34,757 nt of DNA from a bacterium (GCA_030433295.1 JAUIMJ010000008.1:1-34757), one strand, 5' to 3'; shown: positions 9,312 through 19,191, counted from the first letter of the stretch. The notes: generated from the letters alone by a model not told the origin. A program made the numbers and translations.

Positions 9312-9707
9312 ATGCGTTACCTTCTCTCAATTCTTATGCTCTCCGTCTTCGGGCTGACGGGTCCGCAGCCCCCTGAAAGCCAGGAACAGCATTGCAGTAA
9401 ACTAACTACCGGTGTTCAGGACAAAATATCGAAAGCTCGAGGATGCAGCAGCGACGAGGAGTGCACCATCGCCGGACTGGGCTGCCCCTTTGGCTGCGGA
9501 ACTCCCCTGAACAAAGTCTTTGTTCCACAAATCAAAGAGGCTGTTCGCAAGCATCAGGAGCAGTGCACCCCTTGTGAATATCGATGTGCCCGGCAAAAAC
9601 GCAGGCTGAAGTGCCATGAAGGTGAGTGCAGTCTTCTTCCAAAAACGCCCTCATTCTCAACACCTAAAAAGCAGCAGCCCAGCGGTCCGGCAGCTACGGC
9701 GCTCTAG
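9312..9707 (+). CDS. Small Cys-rich secreted protein
   Basis: Signal peptide MRYLLSILMLSVFGLTG; roughly 10 cysteines (CSSDEECTIAGLGCPFGCG, CTPCEYRCARQ...CHEGEC). Confidence 0.6.
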   Translation: MRYLLSILMLSVFGLTGPQPPESQEQHCSKLTTGVQDKISKARGCSSDEECTIAGLGCPFGCGTPLNKVFVPQIKEAVRKHQEQCTPCEYRCARQKRRLKCHEGECSLLPKTPSFSTPKKQQPSGPAATAL

Positions 9708-9844
9708 AGACACAGCCGGTACTGAATCCGACGTCGCCTTCGTCATCCCGGCAACTTCCGAGTAAAACAATGCTTTTGATTGCTTGTGGCGCAGAATAAT
9801 CGCACAATCATCAGCAATCGAAACGCAAAGCCGATACCCTAGCT

Positions 9845-10891
9845 ATGTCGACGAAACTAAAGAGCCTGTATCAACGCAATGACCCGGTGACCTCTGCCTA
9901 CCTGATAGGTAAGGGACCCGTGCATATCAGTGTTGAGGGTCTGGACCGCCATAGCATCGCAGAATCCTCTTTGCTCGTGGGCACGGTAGAGTATTTTCTG
10001 AACGAAGATGAGCCTCTGACTCAGCAGCGCCTATTCGATCTCCTAGTCTACCAGGGCGAAGATATCAGTACGGTTACCTTCGACTCACTCGACAAGATAA
10101 TTCTCGAATACGAGTTTGGCGTTAAGACCAATGTCTTTCTGGCGCACACCCTGGATATTTCAAATCACCTGCATACGCAGGCGCTGGGTCGGCTTTCAAA
10201 GAGATCGCGAAAGTATAAAGTACGCGCAATTCACTACGCGCGACTCGTAGACGATGTGGCTTTTTTGGCAGACACGCCACAACTCGCCCCTTTGAAACCG
10301 CTGGTAACCGCAGCAAAGAGAACATTTATTTACCTCGATGGTGAACTCTTTGCCCGTGCGCACCGAGCCCGAGCGATACGATCATTCCCAAATCCGCTCA
10401 CCCAGATGATCCATGCCTACAAAAAGAATGCAGAGATATGCAGCGAAGGCGCTGAGGCTGACGCCATGTATGTCCTGCTCGACGGGCAAGTCGAGGTCAG
10501 GACCTCCGACGCATACATCTCCTCAATAGATCAGGCCGGGGAAGCCTTTGGTGAAGCGGCTTTGTTTCGCCCCGGAGGGCGCAGCGCCTCGCTGATTGCC
10601 TCTGAGGACTCCAAACTCTACGTGGTAAAGCGCAACGACCTCGATCGCTTCCACCGCAGACATCGCGATGTTTTCGTGAACATCGCCAGAACTCTCTCCA
10701 AACGCATCGCTGACAACATCAGAAGAGCCGAGCGCTATGTAGACATTACAAGCACGGAAGAGCAGTGCGAAGGTATAGAGCAGCAGAGCTGGCAGGAAGT
10801 TCGAACACTCCATCAGGCGCTGCTCGACGCCAGAGCAAAACTGAACAGCGACTCACTTGCCCAGGTCCTCGCGCATCATTCGGTTGTGTAA
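9845..10891 (+). CDS. Cyclic-nucleotide-binding (CRP-like) domain protein
   Basis: EICSEGAEADAMYVLLDGQVEV...GEAFGEAALFRPGGRSASLIASEDSKLYVVKRND; N-terminal ~180 aa unassigned. Confidence 0.8.
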   Translation: MSTKLKSLYQRNDPVTSAYLIGKGPVHISVEGLDRHSIAESSLLVGTVEYFLNEDEPLTQQRLFDLLVYQGEDISTVTFDSLDKIILEYEFGVKTNVFLAHTLDISNHLHTQALGRLSKRSRKYKVRAIHYARLVDDVAFLADTPQLAPLKPLVTAAKRTFIYLDGELFARAHRARAIRSFPNPLTQMIHAYKKNAEICSEGAEADAMYVLLDGQVEVRTSDAYISSIDQAGEAFGEAALFRPGGRSASLIASEDSKLYVVKRNDLDRFHRRHRDVFVNIARTLSKRIADNIRRAERYVDITSTEEQCEGIEQQSWQEVRTLHQALLDARAKLNSDSLAQVLAHHSVV

Positions 10892-10917
10892 GGGAAAAAG
10901 ACGGCCTCAGAAAAGAA

Positions 10918-10946
10918 AAGCGCCGGGGTCTCAGACCACGGCGCTT
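10918..10946. terminator. Bidirectional hairpin between convergent genes
   Basis: AAGCGCCGgGGTCTcAGACCaCGGCGCTT, between + strand stop 10891 and minus-strand stop 10985. Confidence 0.7.
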
Positions 10947-10984
10947 CGACGCAAGACGAAATACGTGCTTTCGAAAGTCAGGGA

Positions 10985-12553
10985 TCAAACATAGTGATAC
11001 GCTCTCGGCGCCTCGTGAACAATCGGCTCCGGCACGGCGGGAATCGCGTGTGTCCAGAACCAGAAGTTTCCTTCGAGCGCGTCGGCAACATCGACTTCAA
11101 CCGTCGCCTTGTTCTGCATGACGAACTTAACTCCCTCGCAGTCCCAGATCGTCTGCACGAAGTCATCTCGTTCTGTCATGACGGAACAAATCAGCGCCGG
11201 CTTCTTTTCGAGCATAGCGCATACCTGAGACTGCGGAAGCTCAACCACCGCAACCAGAGGAAAGGGCAGCTCCATGCAGGCGATGGCCCCATCGGGGTTG
11301 CTGGTATGCGCTACGACCGGTTCAAGTGCCGTTAAACCACCTTTACGGACCAATCGAGGTCCATAGCCAGCCGTCATATGCTCGACACCATCTTCCGATA
11401 GTCCCTGTTCGACCATCTGCCACATTCGCTCGGCCGCATCGGCATCCGCCATAGCGGCAATTCGAGCGCTATCGTCGCAAAGGCCATTGAACTTCATCTT
11501 CCCAAGCGCCTTGGCCAGCGCAGCCGCAATCTCACGCGTATGTCGGGAGGCATACACCCGAACCGCACAGATGCAGCTACGGCCGCTGGTGAAGGCGACT
11601 ACTGACTTCACGATGCGGCTGAGGTACGCTCGCCAGTTGTCGACCACATCATCGGAGATGATCACCGCAGTATTTCCGCTGCCGTGATATTCACACTTGA
11701 TGGGGTCTTTCGACACCGACTGAACCGTGGAAGTCTGCCCGAAGAGCATTAGGCGATCGCAGGCCGACAAGGCCTGAGACGCAAAGCTCTGTTCCGCGGG
11801 GTACACTCCCATAACACCGGGAGGAAAGCCCGCTTTGTCGAGCGCGTAACTGAAACGCATCCCCGTGAACACGTCGAGCCGACCCGGCTTCTGGATAATG
11901 GGAAAGCCACCCGCCGGAATCATGGTGCACAGGCGAAAGTGTCCGGGGGCGTTATTGGGACTAAGAAGACCGACATCGATTCCCTGAGCGCAATAGCGCG
12001 GAATCCTTCCGGCTTCCATGTCTTCAATACTCCCTTCGACGCCAAGCAGCTCCAGATGCTGGCCGAGGCTGCGGCCCACATTGATCATGGAGTCTGCGAT
12101 GCCCTGCATTGCTGCCCCGCACATAGCACGGGTGAGGCCCATGACATCTGACTGCCGCTCGCAGTACTCATCTGGACCTGCGAGCACCAGACGATCTGCG
12201 AGCTGAGGCTCCGTAAGGAGAGCCGAAGACGAGTCCTGTGGCAGAGAAACCCCGATGGGCAATTCTCCGTTGAGGAAGAAATCCGCAGCCGCCTCCATGC
12301 GGGCACAGCGCTCGGCAAACGGCATGCGCAGGAGCTGCTTCCTTAGCCTCCCGGCATGATCGCGGCGGTCCTTCAGAGCAACTGAGGGAGCCGACTGGGC
12401 GACGGTTGCCATGCGCTCCCCCGTAGCAAGCGAGGTGAGATCGACGGTGGAAACCCCTGTGTAGGGCAACCAGGAACCGAGGCGCTTGGTCGGTATGTGC
12501 AGAAGATCTGACAGGGCCTTTCTTGGCTTCTGTTTAGTTGACGATGCAACCAT
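10985..12553 (-). CDS. Aldehyde dehydrogenase superfamily protein (divergent)
   Basis: PNNAPGHFR...TMIPAGGFPIIQKPGR, FTSGRSCICAVRVY (catalytic Cys region), ELPFPLVAVVEL; canonical ELGGKxP replaced by EYHGSGNTA. Confidence 0.75.
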   Translation of the reverse strand: MVASSTKQKPRKALSDLLHIPTKRLGSWLPYTGVSTVDLTSLATGERMATVAQSAPSVALKDRRDHAGRLRKQLLRMPFAERCARMEAAADFFLNGELPIGVSLPQDSSSALLTEPQLADRLVLAGPDEYCERQSDVMGLTRAMCGAAMQGIADSMINVGRSLGQHLELLGVEGSIEDMEAGRIPRYCAQGIDVGLLSPNNAPGHFRLCTMIPAGGFPIIQKPGRLDVFTGMRFSYALDKAGFPPGVMGVYPAEQSFASQALSACDRLMLFGQTSTVQSVSKDPIKCEYHGSGNTAVIISDDVVDNWRAYLSRIVKSVVAFTSGRSCICAVRVYASRHTREIAAALAKALGKMKFNGLCDDSARIAAMADADAAERMWQMVEQGLSEDGVEHMTAGYGPRLVRKGGLTALEPVVAHTSNPDGAIACMELPFPLVAVVELPQSQVCAMLEKKPALICSVMTERDDFVQTIWDCEGVKFVMQNKATVEVDVADALEGNFWFWTHAIPAVPEPIVHEAPRAYHYV

Positions 12554-12582
12554 GGCTGAATAATCCTTTCGGAAAGACGGTG

Positions 12583-12598
12583 GATCACGATCGTGATC
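12583..12598. promoter_or_regulatory. 16-bp perfect palindrome GATCACGATCGTGATC, candidate operator
   Basis: Self-complementary; 30 bp upstream of the ALDH-like start codon. Confidence 0.4.
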
Positions 12599-12638
12599 GG
12601 GACGGGTGAAAACGATTTACTATCGATACGAGAATGTA

Positions 12639-12660
12639 CACCTCTGTCGAAACAGGGGTG
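12639..12660 (+). other. Stem-loop CACCTCTGT-CGAA-ACAGGGGTG
   Basis: 9-bp stem with one U-G wobble (+ strand), CGAA tetraloop, in the ALDH/526-aa ORF spacer. Confidence 0.4.
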
Positions 12661-12979
12661 ATACGCAGTTCGAAGACACGTGCGTTAAAGACAAAGACAA
12701 GGTGAGGTACAAAAGAACTAAAACCGAAGTTCTGTTTGATCCTTTCTACTCTTTCGAAGAAAAATTTAGAAACAACAATGCCACATTGGCGGGTACACAA
12801 ACCTTTCTTGCAGACGGTGATTCCTAGCAAATTAGACTGTCAAAACAAAGCCGTGGCCGCTGAGCCCGGGTGTAACGGAGGCTGTGGGTTCTAAGTGTGC
12901 GAAACAAAGGCCTATTGCTACAGACGAATCAGGAGACTCTATTCCGGGTAAGCCAGCAAATGAACTCCTGCCAGCACCA

Positions 12980-14560
12980 TCAAGCCGCCTCATCAAGCAG
13001 ATGGTGCAGGCCACCGCATCGCGCAAGCTGATGGGCATAGCCATCACCTTCGTTCATCCGCTGTATGACGCTTTCGCGCTTCTTCCCGGAAGATCTAAGC
13101 TCCAGCCAGGAGTAGCGCGCTGCGGAGCAGAGCCATTCGGCCATGCCCTTGCGGGCAAGCAGCTCTTTTCGGGCAAACAGAATGCACTCCTGATTGTTTT
13201 CACGAGAGCGAGGATCCTTCACGAAACGACAGCCGTTTAGCCAATGGTTGAAGTTGTAATGCGGAAAAAACAATAGCGCTCTTTTACCGCTTTCTCCTCG
13301 CGCCAGTTCAGAAAACACCTCATCGGGCTCCCGATGACTAAGCGCAACTTTGGATTTGCGGATGGCACCAAGCTCAAACATCTCATCGAGAATAAACGAA
13401 GGGATAGATGGCTCATCCTTGATTATCATGTAATCACAGCCCTCCAATTCCGGGCTCTGATCCCCTGCTGAGCACACGATACGCTGATTTACCCTGGGAA
13501 GGAGCATAAGCGGCTGGTACTCACGCATGTGTTTCGCCGAAAGCAGCGTCACTGCGGGAGCAAGGCCCATGCAAAGTAAATCGTAGTCCGAACCGCCCTC
13601 GGCAAGAATAATTCGAGCAAGCTCGACAGCGTGCACATGCGAGGAGTCGATTAGGAAATTGTTCTGCGTGACATTCAGATAGGCAAAAATAGCATGTGCT
13701 GCCGGCATAGGCGCCGGAATGGCTATTTTCAGGGGCTTTTTCAGTATGGACGCCGGTTTCTTCATTCCGAGCCGCTGCTGAGAACTGAGGCGCAAATCGA
13801 ACTCGCTTACCGGATTCATTGAAGCGCCAAGCAATTTGCGAACGTTTTTGTTTTGAGAAATCGCTGTTATCGACTCACGCAGCACCCGTGGCGAAAAGAT
13901 ATTTGTAGAAAGAAGCGCATCAGAGACTTCGGTCAGCAAAGAGGAACCGATTTGTTTTAACAGTGTTTCTCCAAGCAGGTTCTCTGAATGTCGCAGCAGT
14001 GATTTTCCGTATTTTCTCTCCCAGGACTCCTCGAGCAGACTGCTCAACTGAAAGAACTCCTCCGCCTCACGAAGCTCCCTGTTCCTCCAGTTGATGCGTA
14101 TTGGGATAGATGGACGGAGCAGGACCCCTGCAGGTCCGCCTCGCTTTCTGTTCGGGTTGCTGCGGCGAAAGAACGCCGGCCAGATTTCATTGCCTCCGGC
14201 ATCAGCGCCAAAGGTATCAGAGAGCCACTGCGTGTTTTTGGCCATGGCGTAGTCGAGACTGGATGCCGGCGTTCCTCTGCCGCCGACCAATGGAGTCGGG
14301 TGTTCTCCCCGCCTCTTCATTCCGGCCGATCGGCAAAGCAGAATCGCCATGGCACGAACCGCTGAGGTCCACTGAAAGCTCCCCGCATGAAGATGAGCGC
14401 CTTCTGCTTTTCCCCTCACGCAAAGCTGAGGTCGTGGCAGTCGGGGATGGCAAATTTCGACACGAAAAAGCTCTGGATCTTGCTCACCACTGAAGAAAAG
14501 CTCCACCAGGGGACCTTGCAGCACACTGCTGAATCCTTGGGGGGAATCCTGTTTCTCCAT
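12980..14560 (-). CDS. Protein of unknown function, same strand as ALDH-like gene
   Basis: 526-aa ORF with protein-like composition; contains IAIPAPMPAAHAIFAYLNVTQNNFLIDSSHVHAVELARIILAEGGSDYDLLCMGLAP; no family recognised. Confidence 0.6.
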   Translation of the reverse strand: MEKQDSPQGFSSVLQGPLVELFFSGEQDPELFRVEICHPRLPRPQLCVRGKAEGAHLHAGSFQWTSAVRAMAILLCRSAGMKRRGEHPTPLVGGRGTPASSLDYAMAKNTQWLSDTFGADAGGNEIWPAFFRRSNPNRKRGGPAGVLLRPSIPIRINWRNRELREAEEFFQLSSLLEESWERKYGKSLLRHSENLLGETLLKQIGSSLLTEVSDALLSTNIFSPRVLRESITAISQNKNVRKLLGASMNPVSEFDLRLSSQQRLGMKKPASILKKPLKIAIPAPMPAAHAIFAYLNVTQNNFLIDSSHVHAVELARIILAEGGSDYDLLCMGLAPAVTLLSAKHMREYQPLMLLPRVNQRIVCSAGDQSPELEGCDYMIIKDEPSIPSFILDEMFELGAIRKSKVALSHREPDEVFSELARGESGKRALLFFPHYNFNHWLNGCRFVKDPRSRENNQECILFARKELLARKGMAEWLCSAARYSWLELRSSGKKRESVIQRMNEGDGYAHQLARCGGLHHLLDEAA

Positions 14561-14643
14561 TTATTTAGCCCTCTTACCTAAAATCCTACACCAAAGTTAT
14601 TACCTTTTCGCCGACGGAAGGCGCCTAAAGAGGGTGTAGAACC

Positions 14644-16137
14644 ATGCAAATATCTACCTTATCGCTGATACTCATCGCATCTTACCTCATCATACTGAAA
14701 TTACTCAGTGTTTTTGCCTACCGCAGGGCGATATCGGCTACCGAGGACTTTTTCCTCGTCGGACGAAGCCTGCCCCAGACCCTGCTGGTCGGAACCATTC
14801 TGGCGACCATCGTAAACGGCCTGGCTGTAACCGCGGTGCCGGCTCTGGTCTATGAAGGTGGCATCCTCTTTACCCAGATGTTTGTAGTCACCGCCGTTGT
14901 ATCTCTCTTCATCTGGTTCTTCGGCCCAAGAATCTCAAAGCTGGGTCGAAACTACGGAGCGATCACCCAGGGAGAACTCTTCGGGAAATACTATCGCTCC
15001 CGCACCCTCACCATTGTCGTCGGCATACTGGGCATACTTTCGGTGCTGCCCTTCATGTGTATTCAGCTCTCTGCCATCGGCAAAATTCTGGCCTCAATAA
15101 GCAGCGGCGCTCTGCCCTATGAAAGCGGGGTGCTACTTTGCACGGTTTCAGTTGGTCTGTATCTCTACTTTGGTGGGGCAAGAGCGGTTGTCTGGACTGA
15201 TGCCATACAGTCGCTGGTCTTTCTTTTCGTGGTTATGTGCACTGCCGGCCTCTTTCTCTACTGGGCCGGCGGCCCGGCTAAAGTATCGAGCACACTACTC
15301 GAAGTTATGCCGGAGAAACTACAATTTACCGCGAAGAACACACCCCGCTACATCGACAACATTCTTTCATGGCCCTTTGCCTTCTTCCTCTGGCCGCAAC
15401 TCTTTCAACGCATGTTGATGGCCAAGAACGAAGAGGCCGTAAAACGCTCGGGGGCATACACCTTTGTTCTGCTCGGCCTGGTTATCTGCTGCAGCATGAC
15501 AAGCGGAAGCAGCGCAACATCTCTTCTTTATGGGCAAATAGCCGACTCCGACCAGCTCATCGCTGAAATGTATCGCAGATACCTGCCAGCAGGCGGGGCA
15601 ATGATAGTGCTGGCTGCTTTTGCCACCGGCATGAGCACCATAGACAGCATGCTGCTGACAATGAGCTCAATCTGCGTGCGGGATATCGGACAACTTGATT
15701 CCAGAAAATCGCCCCGCGACGCCTTTGCATGGAGCAGGGGCATTGCCCTGATATTTCTCCTGCTGGTGACCGGGCTTGCACTGAGCGAAGTAGGACGCGG
15801 CGCAATGACCCCGCTGGTAACCCTGGGCGCAAGCATCGCAACCCTATTCCTCTGGCCGCTGATTGGGCTACATCCAAGGGTAGAGCTAAGTGCAAAGGCT
15901 TGTCTCGCATGTATTGCATCCGGCTTATTCGCCATTCTCGTCGTTAAGAGCGGGGCTCTTTCAGGCGCCCTGCCCTTTGGCTTTGCCACTGCAGGCTTTC
16001 TTAGCAGCTTGGTCGTCTTCATAGGTGCACAGCTAGCAGAGGCGCTGCGTACTAAGGCGATAGCCACGGAAAGCAGCGAGCATCCGGCAGTTGAGGAGCC
16101 TGCGGACGAGCCGAGAGAAGGCGTGGTAAACGAGTAG
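14644..16137 (+). CDS. Sodium:solute symporter (SSS) family protein
   Basis: ~13 hydrophobic segments; EDFFLVGRSLPQTLLVGTILATIVNG, GGARAVVWTDAIQSLVFL, FATGMSTIDSMLLTMSSI. Confidence 0.88.
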   Translation: MQISTLSLILIASYLIILKLLSVFAYRRAISATEDFFLVGRSLPQTLLVGTILATIVNGLAVTAVPALVYEGGILFTQMFVVTAVVSLFIWFFGPRISKLGRNYGAITQGELFGKYYRSRTLTIVVGILGILSVLPFMCIQLSAIGKILASISSGALPYESGVLLCTVSVGLYLYFGGARAVVWTDAIQSLVFLFVVMCTAGLFLYWAGGPAKVSSTLLEVMPEKLQFTAKNTPRYIDNILSWPFAFFLWPQLFQRMLMAKNEEAVKRSGAYTFVLLGLVICCSMTSGSSATSLLYGQIADSDQLIAEMYRRYLPAGGAMIVLAAFATGMSTIDSMLLTMSSICVRDIGQLDSRKSPRDAFAWSRGIALIFLLLVTGLALSEVGRGAMTPLVTLGASIATLFLWPLIGLHPRVELSAKACLACIASGLFAILVVKSGALSGALPFGFATAGFLSSLVVFIGAQLAEALRTKAIATESSEHPAVEEPADEPREGVVNE

Positions 16138-16228
16138 TGTGCATAAAGATAGTAGGGACGCTTTTATGCTTCTCTGCTATCTACTACTCATAGACGCGAT
16201 ACTCATCACACGGCCTTTTCAGACACGA

Positions 16229-16744
16229 ATGAGCAGCAAAATTCTCATCTTCGCCTACGGCTCTAACATGCTGACACAGCGCCTTAGAAACCGCGTTCCC
16301 TCAGCCGTGCCGCAGGGGACCGGCTTTATCAGAGGCTATACGCTGGAGTGGCATAAAGCCGGGACGGATGACTCAGGGAAGTGTGATATTCTGCCCAGTG
16401 ACTCCGAAGAAGATGTCGTCTGGGGGGTTCTCTATCATGTGTCTGCACTGGAGAAACCCGATCTCGACAGGATTGAAGACCTCGGGGTTGGCTATGCTGA
16501 AAAGGAATTTGAGGTTCACACCGAGGAAGGCTCTGTGCGCGCCTTTGCCTACCACGCCCTGCAAATCGATGCCTCATTGGATCCCTATGCCTGGTACAAG
16601 GCCTATGTGGTGCAAGGAGCCATAGAGCACGCCCTTCCCGAGCACTACGTAGAGAAATTACAAGCAAGAGACTGTAAAGCGGACCCCGATAAAGAGCGGG
16701 CAGAGTTAAACTGGAACGTGGTGCGCAGCCGAGCATCAGGGTAA
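16229..16744 (+). CDS. Gamma-glutamylcyclotransferase-like protein
   Basis: FAYGSNM, VWGVLYHVSALEKPDLDRIEDLGVGY, VRAFAYHA; start placed at MSSKIL (track start 16139). Confidence 0.8.
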   Translation: MSSKILIFAYGSNMLTQRLRNRVPSAVPQGTGFIRGYTLEWHKAGTDDSGKCDILPSDSEEDVVWGVLYHVSALEKPDLDRIEDLGVGYAEKEFEVHTEEGSVRAFAYHALQIDASLDPYAWYKAYVVQGAIEHALPEHYVEKLQARDCKADPDKERAELNWNVVRSRASG

Positions 16745-16753
16745 TGCTTACAG

Positions 16754-17413
16754 ATGAAAACCTTCAAAAACATTCTCTTTGACCTGGACGGCACCCTGAG
16801 TGACCCGGGACCGGGTATCGTCGCCTGTATTCAAAGCGCTCTGCGAGAGATGGGCCACAGGCCTCCGGCTGCTTCTGAGCTGACGCAGTACATCGGACCG
16901 CCTCTGCGAGGAACTTTTGCCACCCTCCTGGCAACTGATGACTCGGCGCGGATCGAGCAGGCCGTCGCCAGCTATAGAGAGCGATTTTCAAAGACCGGCA
17001 TGTTTGAGAATGATGTGTACCCGGGAATTCCAGACGTTCTGGAACAACTGATAAGTCCCGACACTACTCTGTTTGTCGCCACGGCTAAGCCACGCCGCTA
17101 CGCAATCCAGATAATCGAATACTTTCGTCTCGCCACGTATTTTGAGGGAATATTCGGACCTGAGCTCGACGGCAGATTTGACGACAAGAGAGAATTGATT
17201 TCGCATATCCTCGCGACGTATCAGCTTCAGGCTGAAGAATCCGTGATGATTGGCGATCGGGCAAACGATATCATCGCAGCAAAGAAAAATGGGCTCTCTT
17301 CTGTCGGTGTGACCTACGGATACGGCTCCCTTGACGAGCTGCTGTCAGCCGGTGCCTGCAGCATTTGCGAGTCACCTGAGCAGATCCCGGAAACACTTCG
17401 GCAAATGCGCTAG
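16754..17413 (+). CDS. HAD-family hydrolase (phosphoglycolate phosphatase-like)
   Basis: ILFDLDGTLSDPGPGI, FVATAKPRRYA, VMIGDRANDIIAAKKNGLSSVGVTYGYGS. Confidence 0.88.
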   Translation: MKTFKNILFDLDGTLSDPGPGIVACIQSALREMGHRPPAASELTQYIGPPLRGTFATLLATDDSARIEQAVASYRERFSKTGMFENDVYPGIPDVLEQLISPDTTLFVATAKPRRYAIQIIEYFRLATYFEGIFGPELDGRFDDKRELISHILATYQLQAEESVMIGDRANDIIAAKKNGLSSVGVTYGYGSLDELLSAGACSICESPEQIPETLRQMR

Positions 17414-17445
17414 CATGTGCAGGTTTGACTTGCATCAAAGCCTGC

Positions 17446-17473
17446 GCTATCGGTTCGAAAACCTCACGATAGC
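17446..17473 (+). terminator. Hairpin GCTATCG...CGATAGC after HAD gene
   Basis: 7-bp perfect stem followed by pyrimidine-rich TTCCTTCTTATTACTCTTC. Confidence 0.4.
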
Positions 17474-17580
17474 TTCCTTCTTATTACTCTTCAGTAGAAC
17501 GACGAAATCCTCGCCTTGCCGATTACGGCTGCGTACGAAATCGCTAAGGCGGGAAACGGACACTTTATTGGAGGTTCTCT

Positions 17581-17649
17581 ATGATTTGTAAAAAGGCCTG
17601 GGGTAATCGACCCCGCGTAAAACACCTGCTACTTGCGCACACGTTCTGA
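17581..17649 (+). CDS. Candidate 22-aa mini-ORF MICKKAWGNRPRVKHLLLAHTF
   Basis: GGAGG at 17570-17574, 6 nt before ATG; stop overlaps an ACCTGCT/AGCAGGT hairpin. Confidence 0.3.
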   Translation: MICKKAWGNRPRVKHLLLAHTF

Positions 17650-17725
17650 GCAGGTAGTCGAAAAGCGCGCCCCGTCGGCGTGCTGCCGTGCCTCACCGTG
17701 TGCTGCGGTCAGGAGTACGGTATCA

Positions 17726-18082
17726 GTGAAAATTCCAAACACCATTGCGGAGCCATTTCGAGAAGCAGCTCACTTCGTCTACAGCATTTGCACCTTTCTG
17801 TTGAAGGAAAGTAATCGCGACGCGATTGAAGAGTATCGCCCTTCCATTGAGGAAGCACACGGTATCTTGGTCGCCGCGATCGAGGACGACTTCTACAGTC
17901 TGAGCAACCTCTCAGACATAGAAGCCTCAGCCGTCGTCTTGTACAATGTTTCTCACGTCTTGCTCGAAGTCTTCGACGAAAAGTTGGACGAGCCCGACGT
18001 AGCAACGATGAACACTTTGTATCAGTCTCAGGATGCGGCTGTTGCTCTCTTGTATTTTCTGAACTCCTCCCACTTGAACTAG
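17726..18082 (+). CDS. Hypothetical protein (GTG start)
   Basis: AGGAG at ~17711-17715, then GTG; 118 aa (V/M)KIPNTIAEPFREAAHFVYSICTFLLK...; track start 17633 has no clear SD. Confidence 0.5.
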   Translation: MKIPNTIAEPFREAAHFVYSICTFLLKESNRDAIEEYRPSIEEAHGILVAAIEDDFYSLSNLSDIEASAVVLYNVSHVLLEVFDEKLDEPDVATMNTLYQSQDAAVALLYFLNSSHLN

Positions 18083-18113
18083 TGGTTTGATTCAGAGATC
18101 GAAGTGAACTGTC

Positions 18114-18169
18114 AGCGCGGGAATGCTTACGATTAGTCCCGACAAGGAACGAGTCCGCTTTCCCGCGCT
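18114..18169 (+). terminator. Large hairpin AGCGCGGGAA...TTCCCGCGCT
   Basis: 10-bp perfect stem, 36-nt loop, followed by T-rich sequence. Confidence 0.45.
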
Positions 18170-18279
18170 TTACGCCTTTAAAAAATATTTGTTTTTCACT
18201 TTATTTTCCTAATCTCTTCACATTCTCGACCTACAGTCCCCGATAACGCTTTAACGAAAAAGACTATTGGGAGAACAGT

Positions 18280-19116
18280 ATGCGTGACAAGCGACCGACC
18301 CTCCGGCTTTCGGTGAATACTACGGTAGCATTCCTCCTTTGCTCAGGGACCTTGCTCGTTTTTGGGATATTCGATGAGGCATTGGGCTGGGACATTTTCA
18401 GTCCAAAAGTCGAAAAAGTGCTCATTGCAATATTTCAGTCTTCTATCTGCCTCTCGCTGGTTGGAGTAGCAATTACACTCGTTCTTAGCTCCCATGAAAG
18501 CGTCAGATACTTTAGTTTGATACAAGAGAAAATCGCCCCGATTGAAGAACCTGATACGCCTAAAAGTACCTCGCGGATCTATCGAAGATTTTTCATACTC
18601 AGTACATGTTTGGCACTTTCGCTGGTACTGCTCGGCGTCGCCAACAATCATATAGAAAACCACCGAATCCGTGTCTTCCATACGATCGCAGGAGAACAAG
18701 CCGAGTTCTTCTCGGATCGAATGAAATCCGAAATCTTAAAACTAAAAGAAATTCCTCGAGACAATATTCCTCACCGTATACACGATGTCCTGACGGCGCT
18801 GGATCAATTCTCATTCATCAATCGCTCGACCTTATATCTTCCGGATCCAGTAGAGGCATCCGCGCTATGGGGTATGACCGCCTGGCGCAGCTACGATAAA
18901 AAGGATGGATTTGCACGTTTCTACGTAGCGCGGCACTTTGAGAAAGAGTTAAGAAATGCTTTTCTTGGTGATAAAAAGGCCCTGGATCGATTGAACGCCC
19001 TTGATAAATTCGAGCACTACTTAGGAATACTGAAAAAAGACGGCTCGCTTTTGGCCATTCTTCGCATCGATGGAAATCCTTTTGAAAACTTCAGAAACTA
19101 TGATGAGGTCAACTAG
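18280..19116 (+). CDS. Hypothetical membrane protein (multiple N-terminal TM helices)
   Basis: 278-aa ORF with hydrophobic stretches VAFLLCSGTLLVFGIF, SSICLSLVGVAITLVL, FILSTCLALSLVLLGV then soluble C-terminal part. Confidence 0.6.
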   Translation: MRDKRPTLRLSVNTTVAFLLCSGTLLVFGIFDEALGWDIFSPKVEKVLIAIFQSSICLSLVGVAITLVLSSHESVRYFSLIQEKIAPIEEPDTPKSTSRIYRRFFILSTCLALSLVLLGVANNHIENHRIRVFHTIAGEQAEFFSDRMKSEILKLKEIPRDNIPHRIHDVLTALDQFSFINRSTLYLPDPVEASALWGMTAWRSYDKKDGFARFYVARHFEKELRNAFLGDKKALDRLNALDKFEHYLGILKKDGSLLAILRIDGNPFENFRNYDEVN

Positions 19117-19191
19117 CAGACACAGGACTTCGTCGCTATTCAAACGATCGATTCGTACAGCTGTCCCGATTTTGAGAGCCAGAAAACAAAA

